A stretch of DNA of 64,000 nucleotides from Gyrodactylus bullatarudis (lineage: Eukaryota; Platyhelminthes; Monogenea; Gyrodactylidea; Gyrodactylidae): contig SSNU01000247.1 of NCBI GenBank assembly GCA_012064415.1, positions 1,054,629 to 1,118,628 on the forward strand, given 5' to 3'. Positions 1 to 11,200 of this stretch are shown here, piece by piece. Both the position numbers and the translations under genes were made by a program. Below the pieces are notes generated by a model. It did no database searches. It was not told where the DNA came from and saw only the letters and a program-made list of their open reading frames with translations. Each line of letters begins with the position of its first letter. Positions within the stretch are counted from its first letter, which is position 1.

Positions 1-2
1 TA

Positions 3-248
3 AAAAAAGTAGAGAAAAAGGAGAGTAGCTCGTCTGAGTCCTCTGAGGAAGAATCGTCGGAGTCTTCTGAGGAGGAAAAGTCTTCAGAATCTTCTGAGGA
101 AGAATCGTCGAGTAGTGAGAGTTCATCTAGTACTTCATCTGAAGAAGAAGAAAAGAAGAAAAAGTCTAAAACGGTGAAAAAACCAAAATCTACAAAAAAG
201 AAGGGTCAAGAGAAAAAGATTGAACAAGGAAACTTGATAGATTTCTGA
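3..248 (+). CDS. C-terminal part of a Ser/Glu/Lys-rich protein (5' end outside window)
   Basis: An open frame runs from position 3 to a TGA at 246-248, about 81 residues. The first half is Ser/Glu repeats (SSESSEEESSESSEEE), the second half is Lys-rich, and the protein ends GNLIDF. The terminal LIDF resembles a clathrin box (L-hydrophobic-acidic-hydrophobic). Low-complexity Ser/acidic tracts of this kind occur in the AP-3 beta hinge, Nopp140 and similar proteins, and composition alone cannot choose between them. Overlapping AATAAA signals lie at 340-349, about 95 nt after the stop, as expected for the 3' end of this gene. No upstream exon is in view. Identity is uncertain; that it is coding is likely from the clean frame and biased composition. 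Confidence 0.6.
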   Translation, partial: KKVEKKESSSSESSEEESSESSEEEKSSESSEEESSSSESSSSTSSEEEEKKKKSKTVKKPKSTKKKGQEKKIEQGNLIDF

Positions 249-781
249 TTTTATTCTTTCTCAAAGCTAATTTTAATTTTTAATTAACATTCTTTTCATG
301 GAAATGCAAAGTTTAATCTACATAATCCACCCAAAATATAATAAATAAAAATACCTATACGAATACATGACATCAAGTTTGAACATTCCAAGAGTGCTGT
401 GATATAGTTATACAGGAATAATATATATGAACTTAATAATTGTATATTTAGATCATGTTAAGAACCTTATTTATCCCATGATTGTGAGCAGAATTATTAT
501 TAATATTATTTGTATTCTTTTATATATATATATTATATATGTTATATTGAAAAGATTATTTGTTTGATGAAAGTTGCATGAGAAAATAAAAATATCAATA
601 TTTAATAAATTTAAGATCTCGTAAATTACTCACAGATTGTATACTGGTGAATAGACAATTAAGAACAGGCAAGTATAATGATCCGATTAATTCGATCAAC
701 TTCTTCGAATTTAAAAATAAAACATTTGCCTCATGCGTAAAACACCAATACTGAGTATAGTTTGAGGTGTTTAAATACTCG
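249..781. other. Intergenic: 3' UTR region of the first gene and upstream region of the kinase
   Basis: No gene is seen here. It holds polyadenylation-like AATAAA at 340-349, an AT-rich stretch near 520-545, and the upstream sequence of the kinase. A pyrimidine-rich stretch ending in AG sits just inside the proposed first kinase exon at about 803-815, so a further upstream kinase exon cannot be excluded. Confidence 0.5.
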
Positions 782-1780
782 ATGGACGCGATTTTGAATT
801 ATATCTTTTGCAGGAAATCAATTCATATCGAATCTGAGTCATATTACATAATTAAAAGAATTGGAGAAGGGTAAAATTATCTTTTATATTCAAAGAGCTT
901 TCAGTTACGTCGATTTAGCTTCTTCTGACGGTGATTATTATGCGATAAAGATAATAAAATGCTTCACTAAAACTGAAGAGACTAACGCACTGAAGGAGGC
1001 TGAATTTCAAAAGTCCATCAGGGAATGCAGGAATCTAGTCCCATGCGTTGGCTTTGAAAAGTCATCATGTACAGTTTACAATGAAAGCAGTCCTATCTCG
1101 AATGTTTACATTGCCATGCCTTTTTTCCCAGAAGGAACACTTCATAATCGTTTGTCATTAATGAAAAAGCAAAGATCTCACTTAGATTTGGGAGAAGTGC
1201 GGAATATCATGCTCGGGATAATCAATGGTCTTGAGTATATGCTCAAAATGAGTCCTTCTCAAGCCCATCGTGATGTAAAAACGCATAATATTCTCTTGGA
1301 TAAAGTTGGTTATTTCTCTAATTAGATAAGAATTCGAATGCTCATCTCATGGATTTTGGATCGGTGTCTCCAGCAAAGATTGAAATTAGAGATTCGAAAG
1401 AAGCACGAAATTGGACAGACTTCGCTTCTATTAATTGTACAATGACTTATCGAGCGCCTGAATTATTTACTGTTCTCTCAGGGAATTTCCTTACAGAAAA
1501 AACCGATGTTTGGTCTCTAGGATGTCTTTTCTACGCCTTAAACTGGTATGAATCTCCATATGATAAAATTTACGAACGAGGTGACAGTGTTGCTTTGGCT
1601 GTATCCTCAGGTCTCAATCAATTACCCCCATCTATCAATCCTAATTGGCCAGAAACCTATAGCAAGATTATCATCTCAATGCTCTCCCTAGATCCACAAG
1701 ATCGACCCGATTATCCAGAGATTGTGACCATGTTGGATAAATGTAAAATCAATTGTGATAGAGGAATTCTCCAAGTATAA
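782..1780 (+). CDS. STK16: STK16-like (NAK family) serine/threonine kinase, three exons with 25- and 26-bp introns
   Basis: Exons 782-870, 896-1304 and 1331-1780 join in phase to give 315 residues (human STK16 has 305). Kinase landmarks in order: glycine loop GEGAFSYVDL, which spans intron 1; the VAIK-type lysine in YYAIKIIK; the catalytic loop HRDVKTHN; the Mg-binding DFG in LMDFGS; APE in YRAPELF; TDVWSLGC in subdomain IX; and the STK16-like stretch GDSVALAV. Spacing from NILL to DFG equals that of human STK16 only if the 26-bp intron is removed. STK16 is a Golgi/membrane-associated kinase. The human protein is myristoylated at Gly2 and palmitoylated; here residue 2 is Asp and one Cys lies at position 10, so lipid anchoring may differ. 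The start at 782 gives an N-terminus of the same length as human STK16. The gene is tail-to-tail with the calcium channel. Confidence 0.88.
871..895 (+). other. 25-bp spliceosomal intron in the kinase gene
   Basis: It begins GTAAAA and ends CAAAG. Removing it joins GEG to AFSYVDL and restores the kinase glycine loop; left in, the loop is destroyed. The GT-AG borders and AT-rich interior support an intron rather than an insertion mutation. Confidence 0.8.
1305..1330 (+). other. 26-bp spliceosomal intron in the kinase gene
   Basis: It begins GTTGGT and ends GATAAG. It contains an in-frame TAG and is not a multiple of three. Removal gives NILLDK-NSNAHLMDFGS with the same number of residues between NILL and DFG as human STK16. 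Confidence 0.8.
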
Positions 1781-2178
1781 AGACGGTCTCTTCTCTTTTC
1801 AACATGTTTAATATATTTTTACACTTTGTTTGTCTCTCAATCTGTTTTATGTACTCATTTTATTTACAATACAATAAGAAATATTTTTGTATAATTGACA
1901 TTGGGTTCAAGAAAATATATTCCTCTATAGTCTAGAATTGATCCTCTTGAGTTTACTTTCGGCCTGCAACAATGGCCATCTATTGATAATGTGGGGTACT
2001 CTTGAAAACATTCTCATAATCCCTGAGATGGATGTGACACTTAATTAATTTGCATCATAAGGTTGCTGTTGTTTTGCTGTTGGTTGCAATTTTATTTACT
2101 ACTACTGCATGTATTGAACTCTGTAAGATCTGTGTGTGTGTGTTTGATTATAGCCTCATAGATAGATAGAAACTCTAG
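1781..2178. other. Convergent intergenic spacer with Cav2 poly(A) signal
   Basis: This 398-bp spacer lies between the stops of the kinase (+) and Cav2 (-). A minus-strand AATAAA lies at 2091-2096, about 85 nt after the Cav2 stop. For the kinase only weak signals (AATACA/AATAAG near 1870) are seen. Nothing else is recognised. Confidence 0.55.
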
Positions 2179-5100
2179 TCAATGATTACTCGTACGCTTG
2201 TACTGATGGAACTTCCCTCGACCATTATTACAGTTGAATGATATTTTTGGCTGCACACTGCTAGTACTGGTCGAGGATGTTGTTGGTAATAAATGGGTTG
2301 GTGAAGAGTTTAGGGTTGGCACAACAATCTGACGCGTGAAAGCAATCTCATTTGATGAGTCATCAATGCTGATATCATTTGTTGAGTTGCATTTGATGCC
2401 CAATGTGAAACGGTCTAGAGAAATATCCGAAGATATTGAACCAAACGATCCAACATCATCCTGGTGAAGGGATGAACAAATTGGGGAAAACCGATTTGCG
2501 TATGCCTCTGAGTCGATGAACGCGGTTGGAATTGGCTTCCCCAGAGGTGATGTTAACTTTGGGGGGAATTTATCATTGAATATTTCCTCCCTTGCTTTCA
2601 CTAAAACAAAAATTTTAAGGTACTTTTATGAAAGAAAAAACTTTTATGAAACTTTCCAGTCACACCGAGAAATTCTACAGCCAATGAGGGCCATTACTTT
2701 TCCGATTGAATTTTATTTCGTTTATTTCTTATTATACAAAATTAGTCAAATACTATGCTCCATTTGAGGTACGATGAGCTTACACATTGTTATTTCAGAT
2801 CGAAACAACAAGATTCTTTTAGATTTCGATAAATATTCGAATTTGTTTTTTTACCAAATTTTAGCTCTAAAAGGTTAATTATAGCTCGCATTTGTAGAAT
2901 TCTAAAAAAGATGGAAATAATCAGCGAAGAAATTCTCGAAAACTTGTCGCCTCAAACTTCTGAGCTAACTCCACTTTTTATTTCATTCAGACGTTTTTCA
3001 AAATTTTCATAGCAGATTTATAAGAATCAGCTGTCTTTACACATGTCAATGCAAGGGATACTAAAACAAAGAGATACTATCGAGCATACCTTCTAAACCA
3101 GAGGAGATGGCTCAGAAGTTTGAAGTGACACATTCTAGAGCTGTGATGCGAGCGATAATTGGAATTTTTGGAGTAAAACTAACTTAAAATTTGATTAAAA
3201 AAAATTTCGAATATTTCTATAGAAATCTACACGGTAAATAATGCAAGATTTTCCGAGTCTTATTACTTCGATCTGATGAAGTTTTTATAGAGCATACAGG
3301 AAAAAAGTGTCATTTTGCTAGACTGTGTTATCTTTATTATTACATGAGTATCAATAAGGAAGAGTCTTTAATCTGAAAACCATTCTTACTTGAAAAGTTG
3401 ATAATGGACTGATTCATTCGATGGATATCAGGACTACTCTCATCATCAGTTTCATTATCGGGGAAGCTACCATCATTCGAATCGATTCTTTGAGATACTT
3501 TTGCCCTTTGCCCGGGTGAAGGCTGTTGAAAGTTTTTGAGACTGATCCTTCTTCTATCCAAGTCACCTAGGAGTATACGTAACTGGCTAGTTGGCACAAC
3601 AGATGCTTTCCGAATAAGGATGTCCTTCTCTCGTTGTCTTCGAATCTTTACACAAAAGGAGTTATTATTTACTCATTTGGTCTTGTCTGAATATTACAGT
3701 AATATTATGAGTAATACTTTTTTTCAATAGTTTAGTTAATGAATTACTAATCAGTGATGCTAATTTAAAGATGCATTTTTGAAATAACTAAGAAATTTAC
3801 CTCGTCCACTGTCTGTTGAATAACATCAGGATCCAAGCTGATGATAAAATTGAAAAAAAAACATGATTAATAAAAACCGTTTTAGATGAGATTCTCTAGA
3901 GTATTCATACCTCATTGCTCTTGTTTCATTCCGATAACCAGATTCATGTCCAGCCTCATTAGCCTTTGTCATCGGATTAACCATGGAGAAGAATTTCGAT
4001 AGGATTTTAGCTGATCTCTAAAGGCAGTTAATCATGATAGAAAAATTGAGGATGCAAAAATAATAATGAATAGGAATACCTTCGATTTTTGTCTGTTCGG
4101 GTCCATTTGTAGGAGACGCATATTCGAGACAATCTCGAGGCCGGCATAAATCTTGCCGATAGTTAGCTTCTTGGGGCCTAGCTCTTCAAGTTAAGGAAGG
4201 AAAAAGATTAATTTTACAAAGATACCCATTGAACATTGGACGTACCTGAATCTGGAGGGACCAGGAGGTCGATTAATCGCTTCGATTGAACCGGCCACAG
4301 GCGAATGATGATAACCTTGAGTTCTGCATCAAGACGATTCATCTGCTCTGCAGGGCCCGTCTTAATTCCCAGGGATTCTCGGATCAGCGAGAAGAGCGTT
4401 GTAGTGAAATCAACCTTTCCGTTCTCGTCAATCGGCATATTCATCCGTATTAATTTCTGAAAAGGTGTGAAAGAGTCAGCTCAACATTGAATGCAATCTA
4501 TAGTGAGAAGAACAAGAATCCCTAGAGAAGAGAGTTGTATTTAAAGAAAAAATAAAAGCAAAAGCTTAAAAGTCTTTTGGTGATGTCTGAGAAAGTAGCT
4601 GTCGAAATTGAGTTTGACGACAAAATACACTTGATGATTCATAAGCATTCGGTCTACATAAACAGGGTGTTGTATATTCCCGGTCGGGACAAGAAGATAT
4701 ACAGTAATCTTTGATATTTCTCAGCTCTCTGAATCTTGTCGGTTGCCTGGCATGCTTGTGAAGGCAGTCCTCGAAGCAGCCTTGTGTATGACACTCTTGG
4801 AATAGGTTAAAGATACTCTTGTATGCCTCGTAAAAGTAAATGCTAGGGGTTCTATCTCGTCTGTTGATCTCGAGGAAAGTATTAATTATGTATGGATCAC
4901 AGTCGAGTTTTCCCTTATCCTGACAGTCACATGAATCTTCGGCCATTAAGGAGACAATGGCCGATGAGAGAATAATTGAAAAGAGTCTCATTGCACGCAT
5001 AGATTTAGATTCTCGAGCAATAACAACTAAAATTTTTAGTTTCACCATCCATAATGCTTTTATTTTTACTACTAATTGGGTTAATTAGAAAGAGAGCATG

Positions 5101-5240
5101 TATACAAGGATTTGTAATGTAAGTTTAATGAAATAAAACTCACTCGACATGCTAGCTTGTATGGACATTTCTTGCCGAATCCAACTGGAGGCTCCATATT
5201 TCGCAAGATTTCTTGGATCTCACTATAATGAATTTTACCT
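2179..5240 (-). CDS. Cav2: Cav2 cytoplasmic C-terminus, exons 26-32
   Basis: 5144-5240 ([29 protein letters not shown]) and 4246-4456 ([19 protein letters not shown]) encode the EF-hand-like and pre-IQ region. 4080-4177 encodes the IQ-like segment [17 protein letters not shown]. 3911-4017, the 37-bp exon 3801-3837, 3390-3645 and 2179-2600 encode a Ser/Asp-rich tail ending KRTSNH with TGA at 2179-2181. The 3390-3645 exon ends at a strong donor CAA|GTAAGA; its A plus TG of the last exon makes Met. Reading on past this donor would stop at 3340, a possible alternative 3' end. No PDZ-binding tail is apparent. The 3' cluster has mostly short introns (62, 68, 73, 155 bp). Confidence 0.88.
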
Positions 5241-8200
5241 CTAAAGGAAAAAAAAGAGGGTTCAAGTTCAATATTCTATTCTCATATTGCTAAACTCGCT
5301 ACGTCAATAAAAAATTTTATAAAATCAATAAGACTTAGAGAATGCAATTTTTGTCATTTTATTGGTTGAAAATTCTCTGAAGATCTCTGGAAAGAACAAA
5401 CTAACTCAGCACTAGGATCGTGTTCTGACCATACACGGAGAAATTCATCAAGGTGATGGGGTCCGAGAATTGAGGGATCTCTGGTCAAATAATCAAAGTT
5501 ATCCATAATGACAGCTACGAATAAATTCAACATGAGGAATGAGCATAGAAAGATGAAGGTTACAAAGTAGAAATATGTCAGACGACTTCCACAATTTTTC
5601 CCTTCTGCTGTGTTATAACAACTAGCGCCGACATCACAAGCCAGCATGATCTCTTGCCAGTTTTCTCCAGTTGCACACCTATGAAATGAAGAAAATAATC
5701 ATCTTGCTCTTCCTATGAAATTCGTGAAATCCAACAACCAATAAAATTAGGGTATTTTAGCAATACCTTTAAATGACAATGGAATAAATCAATAAATTAA
5801 TGCACCTGTCAAATTGAGAAAAACCATAAAGATTCTGATGTGTTCTCATAAAATTATGACAATAAGCAATCAAGTAAGAAGAAAAAAGAAAAAATTTTAC
5901 ACTATAAAAAGACACTAAAAGAAGAGAGTTTAAATTTTAAGTATGAAAATCTGGATATTAGCAACAACGTGGATAAGTTTGGCTATTGCCTGTTCATTCG
6001 AAGAAGTTGATGATTTCATTAAAACATGTCAAAAAAATAAATGGACAAGTGGGCAAGAGTTTAAGGAAAACCTCGAGAAAAACTTTAACGGCTTCAAGGA
6101 CTGCCGTCAGGGATGTCATTCAAACTGTCTTAAAGATACGGCTGCCAGTGCAAAGAACGTTGATGAGCTCATTCTAAGAAATGCCAAGTGCGGTTATGAT
6201 TGCATGCCAACATACACCAAAGGTTCAGATGAGATTTAACTTAAAGAGTAACAGAGATATGATAAAAGTATTAGTTTATTAATGATAATTTTGTATTGAT
6301 ATTCATAGCTCGTCCTTGTGATGAATAGGTGGACTACAGTGAGCTGAGCAATTAATGTCCCATTTCATAAGCAAGTAGATATCGAAAATCTGAGTTATTT
6401 TATTCCGTAGGCATTCCGAGTAGCAGAAGTAAGCGAAGCACTTTTCAAAAAAATGAAATTTAACTTTTAAGGCTTCACGGAAATCATCCCCATTAACACT
6501 ATTCGAGGCTATGGCCTCTTCAATAAACCTTTTGACATTAGTTGAGTTGCATTCGATGGAACTTTCGTCTTTACATGATTCAGTACAGCTTGTGTAATAA
6601 TTGATAAGCTCTCGAAGGTCCTTGATGTGCCGTCCAATTTCTCTCATGCATCGTTGAAAGCATTCGTCAACTTTGCAGGCATCAAAGTGATCAAACTTTT
6701 TCCTGAATTTCTGCATTGAATCAGGTTCCTGAGGGTTGTTCTCAGAATTCTTAATAAAAGTGTAGACAGCTAAAGGACTGCAGTCGAGTTTCTTGACATC
6801 TTCAGGGTCGGTACACTTGTCTTTGCACCGTTCAGTTGCATTCAATAGCTCATTGGCAAAATTAATCACGTCTATTCTCTCTTTGATGCATGTAACAAAA
6901 CAGGTCTCTGGACAAAACTTGAACCCGTGAAAGTGAGTGGAAAAGTTTTCCTTGAAACGCTTCGGGCATATTTTTGACTTTGCAAAGTGCAGAGCAAACT
7001 CGTGTATACTCTGATAACTACAGTCTTGTGATAAGGCCAGATAGAACAGGGTTAAAAGAAAGAAGTTCATTTTCACTCTCATGAGTGAGAATCTTTCATA
7101 ATCTATCGTGTTTTATCTGCAGAAAATCAATTTGAACAATTAAAAAGATAGAATAATTAGAGTAGAATCGATGATGCACTCTCAGTCTGTCTCTCGAGAG
7201 TTGATTCATATGGTGAAGGAATGTTCAAGTTACTAAAACCATTTCCTATAGGGTCCCTCTATATAGGCTTCTCATAGGTAGAGATTTGCCAAGTGGATTT
7301 TCCACAACCAGACCCCCACTGAGGTTGAAAAACCGCTATTCCTCAGCTTCCATTGGTCAACCCCTTACGAATAAATACTATTGGCTAGACCTTAATGTTC
7401 TGAATATTATTTCATGTACTATAAATATATATCGATAGTCTGGTTTTGGTCCGATAAGAGAACTGACGAAAATAAAGCTTTATTCACTAAAAAATCCTTT
7501 GTCCGTTTCTGTGAGCTGTGGAAAATACCTTCCGCAAAATAGAGTACTCTCAACACTTTGCATTGAAGAATCAAGCTTAATGTTCAGGGAAAAAAAAGTA
7601 TGTTTGAAAAGTATTCAAAATTGTGAGTAAAGGTGAAAAATAGTGAAATTTTTGGATAAATAGACCAATTTACAAATTATGAAAGGAGTATAGTAAAAGT
7701 TGAAAGAGATATAAGAATATAATGTGAGCTGAAAAAACACCAAAACTCTTCAATAAAAAGCAACAGTGAAGAGAAAAGTGAAAAAGTTCACATAGGCCAG
7801 GGTAATTGAAGATTATAAGAGTAATTTTTCTGAACACACAGGTCTGGTTTAAAGTGATTTTTAATTTCTCAATTTTTTATAAAAATGCCAATGATGACAG
7901 CACAGATTGTGGGTGAAGAAGAAATTCTTCATCAATCACTTTAAACCAAACCTGTGTGTTCAGAAAAATTACTCTTCAATTACCCTGGCCTATGTGAGCT
8001 TTTTCACTGTTGCTTTTTATTGAAGAGTTTTGGTGTTTTTTCAGCTAACATTATATTCTTATATCTTTCAACTTTTACTATACTTCTTTCAAAATTTGTA
8101 AAATATTATTTTCAATGAATTCTTGACTTTTATCATTATTTATGTGTGACTACTGATGAACCATAAAGAAATGTACATTTGGTGAATAAAAAATCTTTTC

Positions 8201-11200
8201 TTATATATCTACAAAGAAACTTTTAGGCTTCAAAAGCAAATCTAGTATTAGATATAAAGTTCTTTCCATTGACGTATCACATTCTAACTCATGCTGTTCC
8301 TGGTTTTTCAAAGCTATGGTTTTTCACTGAATGAATGAAAAAGCTCTTGGCTTATCTTTTATTATCTTATGCATTAGAATATCCCTTAATCTGATATCAT
8401 TCCTCACTTCAAGCATTTCTGGTACAAGAATACAGAAGAGAATCAAATTTTTTTTCACAATGCTCTCAAAATGGTGAAAATGAAATTTTTACAGTTCTAC
8501 TCATTAGTAATGAGTTCATTTTATAATGTGTTGAATAGTGAATAGTGTTTGTTCATTTTTCTTTGTAATACACAGAAATCTGATGATGATGATGATAATA
8601 AAGTCCCACTGGTACCCTTTTGGCTATTACAAAGTAAGATGAGAGTTATCATAATTCTTGATGATTTGTCTGGTCGTTTCTGTCAGGGGCAAGAATATTG
8701 CATCTATTCTTGCAATCGTAGTCCCTATGCATAAAGGAGTAGAGATCGTGGAAAGTTGAGTGAGCGTCTCGCATACAACTAGAGTAACAACTTGGAGATT
8801 TGCATCTGCTGAAGGACTGGAATTTTTCCCTCAAAACGTCAAGAAATTCTTGCCCAATTGTCAGCTTGGCGGTAAAGGTTTCTTTAGAAAATTTATCAAC
8901 CATTTCATAGCTACAATCGATATAGGTTTCTTCAGAGCCTTCCTCACAACTGGAATTACATTTCTCACTCAGAGTATCAAGTTTATCAATTGTGGTTATT
9001 TCCTTTACGTAATTCCTCAAACAGACTGTATAACAAGTTTCAGGGCAAGCAAAGAAGTTTTTGTAATTTTCTTTCAACAATTTCCTGAAATTTCCACGAA
9101 ACTTTTGATTTTCGGTGCACATTTGGAGGAAACCTTTTACGTCAAAATAATCACAAGACAAACTCTGTCTTGAAAATAATAAAAGAAATAGAGTGAGTAG
9201 TACCATTCTCATTTGGTTATTGGATATTGCTAATGAAATCTCTCTTGAGAGGAAATCATTTTATTTTAATATACTGAATTGATTTTTATTAATTAAAATC
9301 TGAATCAACACTCAATGATTAGAAATTTTGAGGTATAGATGAAACGAATACTCATTTTCAAGCTTTAAGTCCTGATAATATTTCTCCATCAGATTAAATG
9401 TCTCAAGAGTTCCCTAACGAGATCCAAATGAAAGAGATAAATTGATTTCAAAAATACAGCCTATGACTTGTAGATTCGTAACTCACCTGAATAACAAAAG
9501 GGCACCATTGAAGAATGTTTGAAAGTTATTGTGGTTGTTGATATGAGTGGATGGACTGCTTTCGATGTTGCCAAAAAACTAGAGGAAATAGAAAGAAAAT
9601 GATTCGACGAAATTGAAAGATAATTTCTGTGTTTTTTCTTCTTCTTTTGGGTACTCAAGACTCGAAAAGTACTTATCAGATGTGAAATTTTAAAATCATT
9701 CTAATGGTTACATTTAAAATGCTGTATCTCAATTAATTCCATGTTAATTTTGGCATTTTTCCCAACGAAATATTTTCAAACAAGCAATTGAGCTTAAAAT
9801 TACTTAGAAAATAAAAAGTGTAACTAAAAGAGTTTTAATAAAGTTTATGCTAAAAAGTCCTCAGTAGGTTGATATTCAAAGACTCACTTGCATTCCAATG
9901 ATGCTGTAGATGAAGAATAGCATAATTATCAAAAGACAAACGTAGGGGAGTGCTTTAAGGGATTGTAGAAAAGTCCAAATGAGAATGCGGATTGTATAGC
10001 CCTGACGGAGGAGCTTGATGAGACGTGCTGCCCGAAATAACTTGAGGAAGCCTAGACTCAGAATGGATGACTCTTTCAATTCAGACACCAGGACTTCGGT
10101 TATGCTGCCAATGACTGTTATAAAGTCAAAAATGTTCCATGGATCTCGAAAGTAGTTCTGAATAAAAATGATCATTGAAATGGTCTCAGTAGTTCTCAAC
10201 CGCTATGGGCTACATTAAAACTCTCTTCTAGATTAACTTTACTTAACCTTTATCATCATGAAATATTTTTCATCTAGCCAATAAAATTCATTCTTAACTT
10301 ATAATTGAATGCTTAGTATGTGATTACTTGCGAGATAGTCCTTATATTACTAAAATGCTATTCTACTCCATGGTTTTCTTTTTCTATAAAAAATGATCCA
10401 ATTTTTTATAACCAGCAATAGTAATAGTGACATACCTTTGGCCCGAAGGCGATAATTTTGAGAATGCACTCAACTGAGAACATGAGGGTGAATGCTGAAT
10501 TGAGATAAATGAGGGTGTGACAATAGTTATCGTAAATCTGATGATCTGTATTCGAAGTGAATTGTGTAGCATAGGAACGCTTTTCTGGACGATGATACTA
10601 AAAAAAGAGAGATTAGGTGGCAAATATTGAAACTACTTAAAAATCAACTAAAATTTCAACCCCACCGGTAATTAGTGAGAAATACTCTTTCGTTTTTGTG
10701 ATCAGAATTAAAGAATTTTTATGAAAAAGTTTTATAGTATTAACCTCTCTGTTCCATGACAAAAATCTAAAGATTTCTCAACATTTTTCTTGTTATCAAA
10801 CTAATACTAGAAAATTGTGATCAGTATTTGGTTTTATCATTTTTTTGACAGATAGCTTCTCCATTCCGTTTTGCTCTTAAACATCGGGACGTAAAGGGTT
10901 AGAAAGAAACCTAGTCTACTTGTAAGCGATAAGTATTAATAAGCTATTAGTAATAACTTATTACTAGAGCACCTAATTTGCTACTTTTGCTACTTGATAC
11001 TCGCCTGGTTGACGTCTACATGTATTTACTATGAATTTATTGGTCAATATACTCTCTATGTGGAATTTTCATTTACCATTCCCATATATGGATATAAAAC
11101 CAGGGAGTCTTACCCGAATCAATTTCATTGGGTAATACCGCGTGCGAATGTGGAATGCATTTTTTCTGTATCGAAAAACCAGCCTCATAAGTAAATATAA

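Noticed and set aside
1305..1330. Kinase read as a frameshifted pseudogene
   Set aside because: Both interruptions start GT, end AG, and removal restores conserved motifs exactly. The rest of the frame is clean, so tiny introns are the better explanation.
2516..2767. Plus-strand ORF over the Cav2 3' end
   Set aside because: It overlaps the last Cav2 coding exon antisense and has no signal of its own.
8760..9173. 137-residue plus-strand ORF
   Set aside because: Antisense shadow of the nested Cys-repeat gene 8649-9212, which has a signal peptide, repeat structure and HQEL end.
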